Source: Microlunatus antarcticus
Lineage (GTDB): Bacteria > Actinomycetota > Actinomycetes > Propionibacteriales > Propionibacteriaceae
Length of the DNA stretch: 64,000 nucleotides
Assembly (NCBI RefSeq): GCF_014193425.1
Contig: NZ_JACHZG010000001.1
Span: 1,612,001-1,676,000, forward strand
Direction of reading: 5' to 3'
The translations under genes were made by a program, and so were the position numbers. Shown one piece after another: positions 16,657 through 25,423 of the stretch. Below the pieces are notes generated by a model that was given only the letters and a program-made list of their open reading frames with translations, did no database searches and was not told the origin of the DNA. Positions within the stretch are counted from its first letter, which is position 1; the number at the start of each line of letters is the position of its first letter.

Positions 16657-18874
16657 TGTCAGACACCTCCACCCCTACGCGACCCCCGCCGGGGAGACAA
16701 GCCTCTTCGCACCCGAGGACTCGATCCGCCTCTTGATCCCAGGGGGCCTTGACCTCGAAATGGACCCGCTGTTCGGAGACGACAGCTGGGACCTGAGCGG
16801 ACATGCTGCTTGGACGTCGAAGGCCGGCACTCAAAGAGTCCTCGACGTGAGCCGCTTCTCACCTCGCTGGCGAGTCGCGGTGAAGCACCTGGCGCTTCTG
16901 CAGATGCACCCCCAGCTGGCCACCGACCGCGCACCCTGGGAGCCGATGGCGCAGACCTGGACACGCAGCCAAGAAGCCGTCAAGCCGGTAACGGCGCAGG
17001 GCAACCTCAAGATGCTGCTCCAAGCGACCTCCATCCTCGACCGCTACAACCTGACCTCGTTCGACGAGGACACCTGGGACCGCATCGTTTTGCTGCTCAT
17101 CACACCCCAGAACAAGGACGAGAAGCGCGAGGGCGTCACGCTCTCGAGTGCTACCGGCCGTGGCCGCGCGCAACAGCTCAAAGCCCTGTGGGAGGTCTCG
17201 CAGATCCTTGGGCGCACCGACCTGCTCGGCCTTGAGGCACCGTTCGACGGGCGCGAATCCACGCAGCTGTACGAGCGGCGTGGGCCTCGCAACAGCGTGC
17301 GCCCCGCCGAAGGCGTCGGACAGATGCTCGGGTTCAGCGGCTGGCTCGTTGACAACGCCCTTGAGGACATCGTCGAGACGATCGAGTGGTGGTCGGACAA
17401 CGCCCAACCGGAACCAGCCGGAAGCCAGCAAGGCAACTACGAAGCCATGCTCGACCTGCTCTGCCAGATCGCGGCAGACCACGACGGCGTACTGCCCGGC
17501 GTACGGAACATCAACGGCGGACTCACGCTCGCTCACGGGGCTCTGGGCCGCCTCATCGGCCAGAGGGACGCCGACGAGGCATACCTCGCTGGCCGCTGGG
17601 CCATGCGCCAGCTCGGTGATCAGGTGACCTTGTCCGAGGACTTGTCGCCATGTCCGGTCCCGCTCACGAAGGTCGACACCCCAGACGGACCTCTCACCTG
17701 GACGCGCCGACTCCTCCCGTCCAGCCACGAACTTGACCTGTGGCACCGCTACGCCGTGTACGCCTGCATGTTTTACCTGTCCTCGACCCTCATGCTCCGC
17801 GACAGCCAACTGGCCTGTCTGCCCCTTAACGGCGTCACCGCCGAGACGTTCGACCGCCCCGACGGCACCACCGTCGACCAATACGTGCTCAAGGCCTACA
17901 GAACCAAGAACCGACACAGCCCCATCCCGACGAGCGTCGTCGTCAGCGCACGCGTCGCCCGGATGCTCACCCTCCTCCGCCGCCTACAGCAGGCCCTGGC
18001 GTACCAGCCCGCATTGGCGCCGACCGGCCAGCCGTTCCTCTTCGACCAGCGTCTCGCCGTGCCTTTTGGGAAGAGTGCTAGAGACGACTCGCGCGACGGG
18101 CTTTACCTGGACGCCGGGTTCGACAAGCTCCTGCGTAGAGCCGCCGCGCGCCTGTTCCAGCGCGGCGTCATCACCCGCGGCCTTGACGACGTCCGCGGCA
18201 GTGCCCGCCAAGTCCGTATCACCTGCGGTCAGGCGTACGCCTCCCGCGAGCACGGCGCAGCGCTGGCGGCCGCCTACGGGCAATGGGACAGCCGCCAAGT
18301 TGCAGCCGGCTACATCGGCGATGTCTACAAGCGCCTCATCACCCCGGTCGACCCCGAGGACGTCGACGACGAGATCCTGATCAGTAAGGGCGAAGCCGTC
18401 ATCGCCGCCCGGAACCAGCGCCACACGCTCACAGGACGTGGCCTGCCACGCCTGGACGAGGCGCTCGACCGTGCAGAGGCCAAGCTTGCCAACCCCTCCC
18501 CACTCACGCCGGCCCGCAAACGGGCACTGGGAAAAGCCAACCGCAACATCCACCAGGGCACCCTGACGCTCTGCCTCTGGCAGAGCGAGGGAGCACTATG
18601 TGGCGGCAAAGCCGGCCCGGACTTCGCCAGATGCGCACCCGGAGCTTGCCGGAACTCAGTCATGACGCCCGGCAACCGAGCTCGCTACGAGCTGATGAGA
18701 CGGCAGTACCTGACACCCGACACCGCAGTTGGGCGCCGCGGAGCCGCAAAGCTCGATCAGCTCAACCCAGACATCTCGCTCGAGTTCGCCGCAAGCACTG
18801 ATGACGATCTCCGCGACATGGTCAAGCAGCAGTACGAGCAGTGGGTCGCCGCGAAGCTGACGGTCGAATCGTGA
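16649..18874 (+). CDS. Large tyrosine recombinase-like protein with C-terminal Cys cluster
   Basis: A 741-residue protein starting inside the end of the previous gene (8-nt overlap). The C-terminal half carries a degenerate integrase fold: R384 in LMLRDSQLACLPL, a KAYRTKNRHSPIP beta-hairpin lysine region, R523 in SARQVRITCGQAYA, and Y555 in QVAAGYIGD, preceded by a Trp (YGQWDS) where many integrases have His or Trp. A Cys cluster (CLWQSEGALCGG, then CAPGAC) near 635-665 may bind zinc. This matches the TnpB-type partner of Tn554-like transposons. The catalytic set looks nearly complete, so activity is possible. Confidence 0.75.
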   Translation: MADVRHLHPYATPAGETSLFAPEDSIRLLIPGGLDLEMDPLFGDDSWDLSGHAAWTSKAGTQRVLDVSRFSPRWRVAVKHLALLQMHPQLATDRAPWEPMAQTWTRSQEAVKPVTAQGNLKMLLQATSILDRYNLTSFDEDTWDRIVLLLITPQNKDEKREGVTLSSATGRGRAQQLKALWEVSQILGRTDLLGLEAPFDGRESTQLYERRGPRNSVRPAEGVGQMLGFSGWLVDNALEDIVETIEWWSDNAQPEPAGSQQGNYEAMLDLLCQIAADHDGVLPGVRNINGGLTLAHGALGRLIGQRDADEAYLAGRWAMRQLGDQVTLSEDLSPCPVPLTKVDTPDGPLTWTRRLLPSSHELDLWHRYAVYACMFYLSSTLMLRDSQLACLPLNGVTAETFDRPDGTTVDQYVLKAYRTKNRHSPIPTSVVVSARVARMLTLLRRLQQALAYQPALAPTGQPFLFDQRLAVPFGKSARDDSRDGLYLDAGFDKLLRRAAARLFQRGVITRGLDDVRGSARQVRITCGQAYASREHGAALAAAYGQWDSRQVAAGYIGDVYKRLITPVDPEDVDDEILISKGEAVIAARNQRHTLTGRGLPRLDEALDRAEAKLANPSPLTPARKRALGKANRNIHQGTLTLCLWQSEGALCGGKAGPDFARCAPGACRNSVMTPGNRARYELMRRQYLTPDTAVGRRGAAKLDQLNPDISLEFAASTDDDLRDMVKQQYEQWVAAKLTVES

Positions 18875-19380
18875 ACGACGACGGCATCGACGCTCTCATC
18901 CGGGCGGCACGTCGAGTCGCTGCAGGGGAGAGGCTAACCGGCGACCTTCTCACGCAAGAGAAGGTGCCCGCACGGCTCAGGCTGCTGCTCGCTGCCACAG
19001 CGCTGACGGCGGCCAACCTGCCGGTGAGCAAGCGCGCCATCGTCGACGCGGCGCCAGCCGCCTGGTCCGCCACGTATCGCAACCACGCCGAGCTCCTCGA
19101 GGACATCAAGGCTCTGGTGCCCGACCTGGTAGCGGCCCAGCTGTCCCTCGTGGGGGAGATGCCGACCGGCACGGACCTCCGACGCCAGCTCGACCAGGCG
19201 AACGCGAGCATCGAGAAGGAGCGCGGCCTCCGGGCAGAACTCGAGGAGGAGGTGCGGCAGCTTCGCGAGTACGCGCTGACCCTTCACCTTCGCGCTAAGC
19301 CGGAGTACGACGCCATGATGGCCGAGCGGCAGCAGAAGGTTCGACTCCTGAGGCCGGTAGGCGACGACAGGGACGGCTAA
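18871..19380 (+). CDS. TnpC-like coiled-coil accessory protein of the recombinase operon
   Basis: A 169-residue protein from GTG 18871, which overlaps the previous stop (GTGA). The N-terminal half is helical with a possible DNA-binding region (LPVSKRAIVDAAPAAWSATY); residues ~105-145 form a coiled coil (QLDQANASIEKERGLRAELE, then EEEVRQLREYAL). In Tn554 the third protein, TnpC, has this size and architecture and influences orientation and efficiency of transposition. Assignment is by position and architecture rather than sequence identity. Confidence 0.7.
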   Translation: MNDDGIDALIRAARRVAAGERLTGDLLTQEKVPARLRLLLAATALTAANLPVSKRAIVDAAPAAWSATYRNHAELLEDIKALVPDLVAAQLSLVGEMPTGTDLRRQLDQANASIEKERGLRAELEEEVRQLREYALTLHLRAKPEYDAMMAERQQKVRLLRPVGDDRDG

Positions 19381-19812
19381 GGCTCAGCGAACGGGAAGAC
19401 GCAAGGCGAGCATCAGGAGAAGGTCCGCCACCAGCGTCTTGCGGAGACAGCAAACCGACTCTGCTGGGCTGAGACCTGGAGGCCGAGCTAGTCCTAGGAA
19501 GGCCGCAGCGCGCGGCGGATGTGGTCCCGACGTCACCAGGGAACGCGATGTCAGCGCCAGCCGCGTCGCCCATCCGCTGCGGGCAGCGCCTCACCCGGCT
19601 GAGCGCGCACGATCGCATCGACCGCTGCAACGTCGAGGTCGAGTTCTCCACCGTCCTTGGGCGGCTCGCGTCGTCGAGGCCCTCCATCAGTCGGCCAGCT
19701 CTGGAGCCCGTCGGCGATCAGCTCGGCCGTGTGGCCGCTGACCGAGCGATCCCTTGCCAGCAGCGGTCAGGAGAAGCGTTGGAGAAGAGGTCTCCCCCAT
19801 GCTGAACGCGGT
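19381..19812. other. Gene-poor stretch between recombinase operon and metal island
   Basis: About 430 nt with no convincing frame on either strand. It would contain the right end of the recombinase element if that element is self-contained, but no terminal repeat was recognised by eye. The first copy of the 140-nt direct repeat begins at 19813. Confidence 0.4.
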
Positions 19813-19952
19813 GCGCGGGGCTTCGAGATCGGCGACACTTGCCCTCGGTTCTGAGGCGGAGGTGAGCTGGTGGAGTCGGGTGGTTCTTCCTCGCTGGACG
19901 AGGTCCGGGACGGGCGTCCGCTGCGACGGCTGGGGTTGGTCTCCGCGGCGGG
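19813..19952 (+). repeat. Direct repeat, left copy
   Basis: About 140 nt that recurs at 36148-36287 at roughly 80% identity by eye, for example the shared GAGGCGGAGGTGAG and GGTGGAGTCGGGTG blocks. This copy contains the ribosome-binding site and start of the intact gene at 19870. Confidence 0.8.
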
Positions 19953-20187
19953 GCTGGTCGCCGCGGTCGTCGTCTTGACGGTGCACGAGCTGCGGCATGA
20001 TCCGGGCGATCAGGCGTGGGCCTGGTTGCCGCTCGTCCGGATGGGTGCTGTCCTCGCGTCCCTGCTTCTGCTTGGAGCCGTGCTCGGTCTGTGGAGCCGA
20101 CGAGTGGCGCGTCCGCGGAAAGGGTCGCGTCCGCTTGGGGCGCAGCGAGACGTGAGCCGCGCCGCCCCGGAGAGGGAAGCTCAGTAG
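19870..20187 (+). CDS. Small two-helix membrane protein at the start of the metal island
   Basis: A 105-residue protein from GTG 19870 with a strong GGAGGTGAG six nucleotides upstream. Two hydrophobic helices (LVSAAGLVAAVVVLTV and LVRMGAVLASLLLLGAVLGL) are joined by a short outside loop, with a basic C-terminal tail. Not recognised. Its 5' end is duplicated at 36148, where the copy stops after ten codons. It converges with the CPBP gene, overlapping it by 7 nt. Confidence 0.6.
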   Translation: MESGGSSSLDEVRDGRPLRRLGLVSAAGLVAAVVVLTVHELRHDPGDQAWAWLPLVRMGAVLASLLLLGAVLGLWSRRVARPRKGSRPLGAQRDVSRAAPEREAQ

Positions 20188-21215
20188 GGGCCGGAAACTC
20201 GCCTCGCGTCTCTGCGTGCCGGCAGGCGTGGCTGCGGAGCGTGGGCTGTTCGTGTCTGGAGGCCGCGGCCCAGCAGGGTGGCGATCAGGGCGAAAGCGGC
20301 GAAGCCGGCGATGTCGACGGCGGCGTTGGCCCAGCTGAGCGTGTTGACGGCGCGTAGTCCGGCGACGCTGCCGGTGAGGGCGGCGCTGCCGTAGGCGAGC
20401 AGGTTGTTGGCGGTGTGTGCGGCGATGCCTGCCTCGAGCCCGCCGGTGCGCCACACGAGCAGGGCGGCGAGCATGCCGAAGGCGAAGCGGTCGAGGAACA
20501 GCGGCAGGCTCTGGCTCCCGTGGAAGAGGGCGAACAGCAGGGCTGAGACGACGACCCCGAACCAGGGCGTGGCGAGGAGGCTGCCGAACGCTTGGAGGAG
20601 GTAGCCGCGGAACAGGTACTCCTCGGCGGCGGCCTGCAGCGGTGAGGTGATCGCGATGACGAGCAAGAACGCCACCAGCTGCCGCTGGGGCTGCGGTGGG
20701 GTCGTGGTGTCGGGGCTGAGGGTGCTGCTGAGGAGCAGCACGCCGCCGAGCACGACGAGGGCGATGGCGGCGCAGGCCAGCAGGTAGCGCCAGCGAAGGC
20801 GCGGTTGGACGGAGCTGAGCCAGTGCGGTCGGACGCGGTGAGCGGCGTAGAGGGTGAAGGCGGCGATCAGGGTGAGGCTGGCGAGGCCGAGGTTGGACGC
20901 GAGCATCCCGATCGGGTGCTCCAGGCGCCGGCCGGCTGTCTGGTAGTCGGCGAAGGAGACGGCGGGCCGTTGGAGCAGGTAGCCGACTCCCAGGACCGTG
21001 GAGGAGACCAATGGGACCACGAGCAGGTAGAGGGCCAGCGCCATCACGATCCCGAGGATCGCGTGCCAGGCGGGCTGGCCGAGCCCGCGTAGGACCGACG
21101 GGTACGGCACGCCCACGCGCGGTTCGACGACGAACGGGATCGGGCGTGCCTGCTCGTGGGTCCGGGCTGCACCGCGCCGACGAGGGGGCGGGGATGTGGG
21201 GCGGCGCCGGTTCAT
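20181..21215 (-). CDS. CPBP (Abi/CAAX-type) intramembrane glutamic protease
   Basis: A 344-residue polytopic protein from ATG 21215, overlapping the upstream stop (ATGA). The CPBP signature is complete: EEYLFRG (EExxxR motif), FALFHGSQS, and a later His in AGIAAHTANN within the third conserved block. These enzymes cleave in the membrane or act as prenyl-protein protease homologues; bacterial substrates are mostly unknown. A disordered N-terminus of ~45 residues is Arg/Pro-rich. It is the last gene of a three-gene operon with a polytopic membrane protein and a cupredoxin lipoprotein, which suggests a role in envelope copper handling, though this is only inference. Confidence 0.85.
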   Translation of the reverse strand: MNRRRPTSPPPRRRGAARTHEQARPIPFVVEPRVGVPYPSVLRGLGQPAWHAILGIVMALALYLLVVPLVSSTVLGVGYLLQRPAVSFADYQTAGRRLEHPIGMLASNLGLASLTLIAAFTLYAAHRVRPHWLSSVQPRLRWRYLLACAAIALVVLGGVLLLSSTLSPDTTTPPQPQRQLVAFLLVIAITSPLQAAAEEYLFRGYLLQAFGSLLATPWFGVVVSALLFALFHGSQSLPLFLDRFAFGMLAALLVWRTGGLEAGIAAHTANNLLAYGSAALTGSVAGLRAVNTLSWANAAVDIAGFAAFALIATLLGRGLQTRTAHAPQPRLPARRDARRVSGPY

Positions 21216-22525
21216 CGGGCGAACAGCAGCAGCAGGGCCAGGCCGGTGTAGCCGATCATGACGGCGACCATCGGGGCTTGGTTCACAGCGGCCCGCCCGG
21301 TCGGGGAGACCTCGACGGCGCGGTCGTGGGCGGCCATGATTCCGCCGAGGTGACCGATGACGACCGCACCCGCCTGAACGACGGCGATGACGGCCGGGTA
21401 GGCGGCCAGCGCGTAGCTGACGTCGAGGGACGCGGTGCCGAACACGTCCCATCCGCGGCTCAGCGGGTCGCTCCACAATGCCAACGTGCGTTGGCCCTCG
21501 AAGGCGAACAAGGTCAGGTAATGGGCGGTGACGTAGCCGAGGGCGATCGGCAGCAGGGCATGGACGAAGACCAGCGGTTCCCCGGCGAGCGGGGCGCGGA
21601 CCAGCCGGCCGCCGATGCGGGCGGCGAGGACGAAGGTGGCCGCGGTGACCGCGACGAGGAAGACGAGGGTGACGCTGGCCGCGACGATCGGGCGGACCGG
21701 TTGTGCCTGGACCCAGCCGATCCAGGCTGTCGAGTTCGACAGCCCGTCGAACGCGGTCGACCCGATGAGCACGGTGACGAAGGCGACCGTGCCGGAGCGG
21801 GGGACGAACTGGGACAGGTTGGTCAGGGGCGAGGAGACGGTGAGCACCCCGGAGCCGTTACGGCCCCACACCGACAGCCGGGCCATCAGGCTGGCATAGA
21901 CCTCGAACGGGTCAGCAGCGGCGAACCAGCGCTGCCCGAACAGCACCGCACCGCACGCCATGACCGCGGTGTAGGCGGCCACGGCGAGCAGCAGGACGGG
22001 GATGGTGGCGCGGTCGGGGGCGACGAGCTCGAGGTAGACGAACCCGAACAGCCCGGCCACCGCGGGCCACACCCCGACCGGGGCGGGCAGGTCGAGGGCG
22101 CCGCGGGCGGGATCGACCCGCACGGCGCGGCAAAGCAGGAGGTGCAGGGTGCGGAGCGGGTTCAGCAGCGGCCACACGCGCCCGAGCAGCAGGGACAGCG
22201 GAACCAGCCCGATCCACACCCACACGTACACGAAGCCGAAGACCGGGTTGGTCAGGTCGTCCGCCCCGGCAAGGAGAGCCCACGCGGCCCAGGCACCGAT
22301 GGCCAGGCCGACGCCGCGGACCGTCCACCGCACGACCGGCCGGTCGACGAGTCGGGTCAGCCGCGGCAGTGCCCTGGTCCCGGCCCCGGTGAAGCGGGTC
22401 GCCCGCCAGGTGAAGGAGAGCACGACGAAGGACGCCAGCACAGCCAGCATCGCCCCGACCACGACCACCTCGAACGGGACGGGGAGGTCTTGTCGGCCGC
22501 CGATGCCGTGCAGGGGGACCATCAC
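21212..22525 (-). CDS. Polytopic membrane protein of copper-linked operon
   Basis: A 437-residue protein with about ten hydrophobic helices, starting at GTG 22525 or ATG 22522. The motif FVYVWVWIGLVPLSLLLG, with RVWPLLNPLR after it, is typical of actinobacterial proteins that databases sometimes label fenitrothion hydrolase, a label the sequence does not justify. Several His/Trp residues within helices could ligate metal. It sits between the cupredoxin lipoprotein (35 nt upstream) and the CPBP protease (4-nt overlap). A role in copper transfer across the membrane is possible but unproven. Confidence 0.65.
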   Translation of the reverse strand: MMVPLHGIGGRQDLPVPFEVVVVGAMLAVLASFVVLSFTWRATRFTGAGTRALPRLTRLVDRPVVRWTVRGVGLAIGAWAAWALLAGADDLTNPVFGFVYVWVWIGLVPLSLLLGRVWPLLNPLRTLHLLLCRAVRVDPARGALDLPAPVGVWPAVAGLFGFVYLELVAPDRATIPVLLLAVAAYTAVMACGAVLFGQRWFAAADPFEVYASLMARLSVWGRNGSGVLTVSSPLTNLSQFVPRSGTVAFVTVLIGSTAFDGLSNSTAWIGWVQAQPVRPIVAASVTLVFLVAVTAATFVLAARIGGRLVRAPLAGEPLVFVHALLPIALGYVTAHYLTLFAFEGQRTLALWSDPLSRGWDVFGTASLDVSYALAAYPAVIAVVQAGAVVIGHLGGIMAAHDRAVEVSPTGRAAVNQAPMVAVMIGYTGLALLLLFAR

Positions 22526-22559
22526 CGTCTCCCGAGGCGGTGCGGACGACGCGCAGGGC

Positions 22560-23021
22560 TCACGCCACAGACAGCTTCGCGACGAGGAGCTCGGTCTCGT
22601 GGGTCTCGACCTCGAAGACGCCCTTCACGTCGGCGATGAAGCTCACCGACGCGGTCTGGCCTGGCGGAAGGTCGAGGGTCTTGTCGTAGCCGTGGACGTG
22701 GATCGAGTCGGCGACGTCGCTCGTGGCGGTGATCGTGACCGTCTGACCGGCCTTCACCGGAGTGGTCTGCAGACGTGGTTGGACCCGGCCGCCGCTGACC
22801 TTCACCGACACCACGACCGCGCCGGCCACCGGGCTTCCGGCGGCGGGCGTTCCCGGCTGGGTCGTCGGCGAGGTCGTGGCCGAACTGCTGGCAGCGGGGG
22901 GAGCGCTGCCTGCAGATGACGGCTGGTCGGCCGGGGTGGTGCTCGTGCCGCAGCCGGAGAGGAGCACGCCGAGCGCGCTCAGCAGGATCGGTGCGGCGAT
23001 GGCCTTGAGGGGGACGCGCAT
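22560..23021 (-). CDS. Cupredoxin-domain lipoprotein
   Basis: A 153-residue secreted protein. ATG 23021 has GGAAGG upstream and opens with a lipoprotein signal peptide whose lipobox is LLSGC (Cys near residue 22). A Thr/Pro/Ala-rich linker follows, then a beta-rich cupredoxin-like domain from ~60 to the end, with candidate copper ligands in IHVHGYD and VETHETELL. Likely binds copper at the outer face of the membrane and hands it to the polytopic protein downstream. Domain call is from fold features and context. Confidence 0.75.
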   Translation of the reverse strand: MRVPLKAIAAPILLSALGVLLSGCGTSTTPADQPSSAGSAPPAASSSATTSPTTQPGTPAAGSPVAGAVVVSVKVSGGRVQPRLQTTPVKAGQTVTITATSDVADSIHVHGYDKTLDLPPGQTASVSFIADVKGVFEVETHETELLVAKLSVA

Positions 23022-23231
23022 CAGGTGGGGCCTTCCAGGAGATTCGGGGACGACGGGCTGGGTCCTGCCAGCCATGCGCCTGTGGCGCCGACAGGGAGGG
23101 GCCGGCCGGGTGCCGCCCGTGTCTACGGGGCGGGCAGGCGTCCTCAGCGCGGGAGCCTGGCTCTGCCGAGCGGCACAGCACGCGCGCCGAGGCACTCGGC
23201 CACCCCATGAGGCTTGTGCTGAGGACAACGG

Positions 23232-24152
23232 TCAGACGTGCTGGATCGTTTCGTGGTCCTGGTGGCCGATGGGTTCGAGCTGGAAGGTGCAGTGCTCGAC
23301 CTCGAAGTGGTCGTCCAGGCACGTCCCGAGGTGGTCGAGGACTTCGCCGGAGCGGCCGGCGCGCCACCATTCGTCGGTGACGACGACGTGGGCGGACAGC
23401 ACCGCCGACCCGCTGGTGATGGTCCAGGCGTGCAGGTCGTGCACGTCGACCACCCCGGGGGTCTCGGCGATGTGGCGGCGGACCTGGTCGAGGTCGACGC
23501 CGGGCGGGGTGCCCTCGAGCAGGACGTGCACGACGTCGCGCAGCAGCAAGACCGCGCGCGGCACGATGAGGCAGAAGATCAGGATCGAGGCGAGAGAGTC
23601 GGCGCGGGTGTAGCCGGTCAGCGCGATCACCACGGCGGCCACGATGACCGCGATCGAGCCGAGCAGGTCGCCCAGCACCTCGAGGTAGGCGCCGCGAAGG
23701 TTCAGGCTCTCGTCCTTGCCACCCCGCAGGATCAGCAGCCCGACGACGTTGGCGACGGCGCCGCCGATGGCGACGAGCAGCATCAGGGTGCTGGAGATGT
23801 CGGCCGGCTGGTTCCACCGCCGGACCGCCTCGACCAGGACCCACACCGCGATCCCGGTCAGCAGCATCCCGTTGACCATCGCGGCGAGGATCTCGGCGCG
23901 CTGCCAGCCGAACGTGCGGCTCGAGGTCGCCGGTCGCGCAGCCAGCGAGGTCGCGATCAAAGCGATGACCAGGCCGGTGGCGTCGGTGAGCATGTGCCCG
24001 GCGTCGGCGAGCAGGGCTAGCGAGCCGGACGCGAGTCCGCCGATGACCTCGGCCACGAACACGGCGGCGGTGATGCCGACCACCAGGACCAGGCGCCAGC
24101 GGTGCTTCCCGGTCGCCGTCGACGCGCCGTGGTCGTGACCGTGGCCGCTCAC
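23232..24152 (-). CDS. Cation diffusion facilitator, CzcD-like zinc/cadmium exporter
   Basis: A 306-residue CDF transporter from GTG 24152, overlapping the upstream arsR stop (GTGA). It opens with a His-rich metal-binding segment (SGHGHDHG), has six membrane helices, and keeps the family metal-site motifs DAGHMLTDA in helix 2 and the YLEVLGDLLGS region in helix 5, followed by a cytoplasmic domain (DVHDLHAWTI). CDF proteins export Zn, Cd or Co with proton antiport. It is co-transcribed with the ArsR sensor before it. Confidence 0.92.
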   Translation of the reverse strand: MSGHGHDHGASTATGKHRWRLVLVVGITAAVFVAEVIGGLASGSLALLADAGHMLTDATGLVIALIATSLAARPATSSRTFGWQRAEILAAMVNGMLLTGIAVWVLVEAVRRWNQPADISSTLMLLVAIGGAVANVVGLLILRGGKDESLNLRGAYLEVLGDLLGSIAVIVAAVVIALTGYTRADSLASILIFCLIVPRAVLLLRDVVHVLLEGTPPGVDLDQVRRHIAETPGVVDVHDLHAWTITSGSAVLSAHVVVTDEWWRAGRSGEVLDHLGTCLDDHFEVEHCTFQLEPIGHQDHETIQHV

Positions 24153-24571
24153 GAGCGGCCTTGGCTGAAGCGCGAGATCGTGGGGTCGTCGTGGGTCTCG
24201 CCAGTGTGGTCGATCTGGGGGCACAGGGTGACAGCGTCGCCGGTGGCGGCGAGGACCCGTTCGGCGGCGCTGAGGAGGTCCATCAGCTCGGTCGCCACGG
24301 CCAGGGAGTAGACCGACGAACGCCCGACGGTGCGGGCCTGGACCAGGCCGCAGTCGCGCAGGCAGGCCAGGTGCGTCGACGTCGTGCTCTGCGCCAGCCC
24401 GACGTGCTCGGTCAGGTCCACGACGCGGTGCTCGCCCAGCGCCAGGTGCAGCAGGATCCGGAGCCGGGTCGGGTCGGCCAGGCTCCGGAACAGGCAGACG
24501 GCCGCAGATGAGTCCGGCTCGGCCGCCTGCCCGGCAGCTTCCGCGAGCTGCGGTTCTTGTTCAATCGACAC
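24149..24571 (-). CDS. ArsR/SmtB-family metal sensor, CmtR-like
   Basis: A 140-residue repressor from GTG 24571 (another GTG at 24589 is possible). Winged helix-turn-helix: recognition helix QSTTSTHLACLRDCGL. C70 and C74 in the C-x3-C of the recognition helix copy the Cd/Pb site of mycobacterial CmtR; C26 and a C-terminal CPQIDHTGETH could add ligands. It likely represses its own CDF operon and perhaps the divergent ZIP gene through the palindrome at 24611-24626. It is a paralogue of the regulator at 34844. Confidence 0.9.
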   Translation of the reverse strand: MSIEQEPQLAEAAGQAAEPDSSAAVCLFRSLADPTRLRILLHLALGEHRVVDLTEHVGLAQSTTSTHLACLRDCGLVQARTVGRSSVYSLAVATELMDLLSAAERVLAATGDAVTLCPQIDHTGETHDDPTISRFSQGRS

Positions 24572-24610
24572 GAGACGATGACATCGCACCTGCTAGGTTG
24601 CCGTCAAATC

Positions 24611-24626
24611 ATCGCCTGAAGGCGAT
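24611..24626. promoter_or_regulatory. ArsR-family operator palindrome
   Basis: ATCGCCTGAAGGCGAT is a perfect inverted repeat with a 4-nt centre, placed between the divergent arsR and ZIP genes. The half-sites ATCGCC/GGCGAT are the same as those of the palindrome at 35219-35236 next to the second ArsR regulator. Confidence 0.7.
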
Positions 24627-24633
24627 GTGATCG

Positions 24634-25389
24634 ATGGAGGCTGAACCGTTGGACCAGGTAGCGAAGGCGGCTCTCTACGTCAGCCTCCCGGTGTTCGCCG
24701 CCCTGCTCGGGTCGCTGATCGCTCTCGTGCGGCGGCCCAGCGCCGCGGTGGCGAGCGGGATCCAGCACTTCGCCGCCGGGGTGGTGATGGCGGCACTGGT
24801 CGGCGAGGTACTTCCCGCGCTGCGTGAGCAGGGCCACCTGCCCTGGGTTGTCGGAGGGTTCAGCGCGGGTGTCGCGCTGATGCTCACCCTGGGCGCGTGG
24901 AGCCGTCGGATCGAGGCGCGGCGGACCAGCCTCGCCCGGAGCGAGGCCTACGTGCTGCCGGTCGGGCTGCTCGCCGCGGTCGGCGTGGACCTGCTCATCG
25001 ACGGCGAGCTCGTTGGGCTCGGCGTGACCCTCGGGTCGACCACCGGTCTGATCATCACCCTCGCCCTGACGGTCGAGATCTTGTTCTTGTCGTTGTCGGT
25101 GGTCGCCGAGCTCACCGACGCCGGCGTGCCCCGCGGGCGGTCGGCGCTCATCACGGTGGGGCTGGGGCTGCTGACCGGCGTCGGCGCCGTTCTCGGCGCA
25201 GCACTCCTCGGCGGGGCCAGCCACGAGGTGCTGGCCGCGGGTCTCGCCTTCGGCACGGCTGCGCTGCTCTACCTCGCCGTCGAGGAGCTCCTCGTCGAGG
25301 CCCACGAGGAGCGCGAGACCACCGTCCTTAGCGCCATGTTCTTCTTGGGCTTCCTGATCATCTACGTCCTCGGAGAGGTCGCAGCATGA
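24634..25389 (+). CDS. ZIP family metal transporter
   Basis: A 251-residue ZIP protein with eight hydrophobic helices; signature helix 4/5 sequences are GIQHFAAGVVMAALVGEVLP (metal-site His and Glu) and a later VEELLVEAHEE. ATG 24634 is given, but GGAGG at 24636-24640 could equally serve TTG 24649, giving 246 residues. ZIP proteins move Zn, Fe or Cd into the cytoplasm, which is odd beside exporters; here it is divergent from an ArsR-CDF operon and shares its operator. Direction and metal are not determinable from sequence. Confidence 0.85.
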   Translation: MEAEPLDQVAKAALYVSLPVFAALLGSLIALVRRPSAAVASGIQHFAAGVVMAALVGEVLPALREQGHLPWVVGGFSAGVALMLTLGAWSRRIEARRTSLARSEAYVLPVGLLAAVGVDLLIDGELVGLGVTLGSTTGLIITLALTVEILFLSLSVVAELTDAGVPRGRSALITVGLGLLTGVGAVLGAALLGGASHEVLAAGLAFGTAALLYLAVEELLVEAHEERETTVLSAMFFLGFLIIYVLGEVAA

Positions 25390-25423
25390 GCTCGACCCGC
25401 ACGGGCCGCCCAGGGTCCGGCTG

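Noticed and set aside
21011-22639. 542-codon plus-strand frame across the membrane-protein genes
   Set aside because: Gly/Asp/Arg-rich shadow opposite two clear membrane-protein genes.
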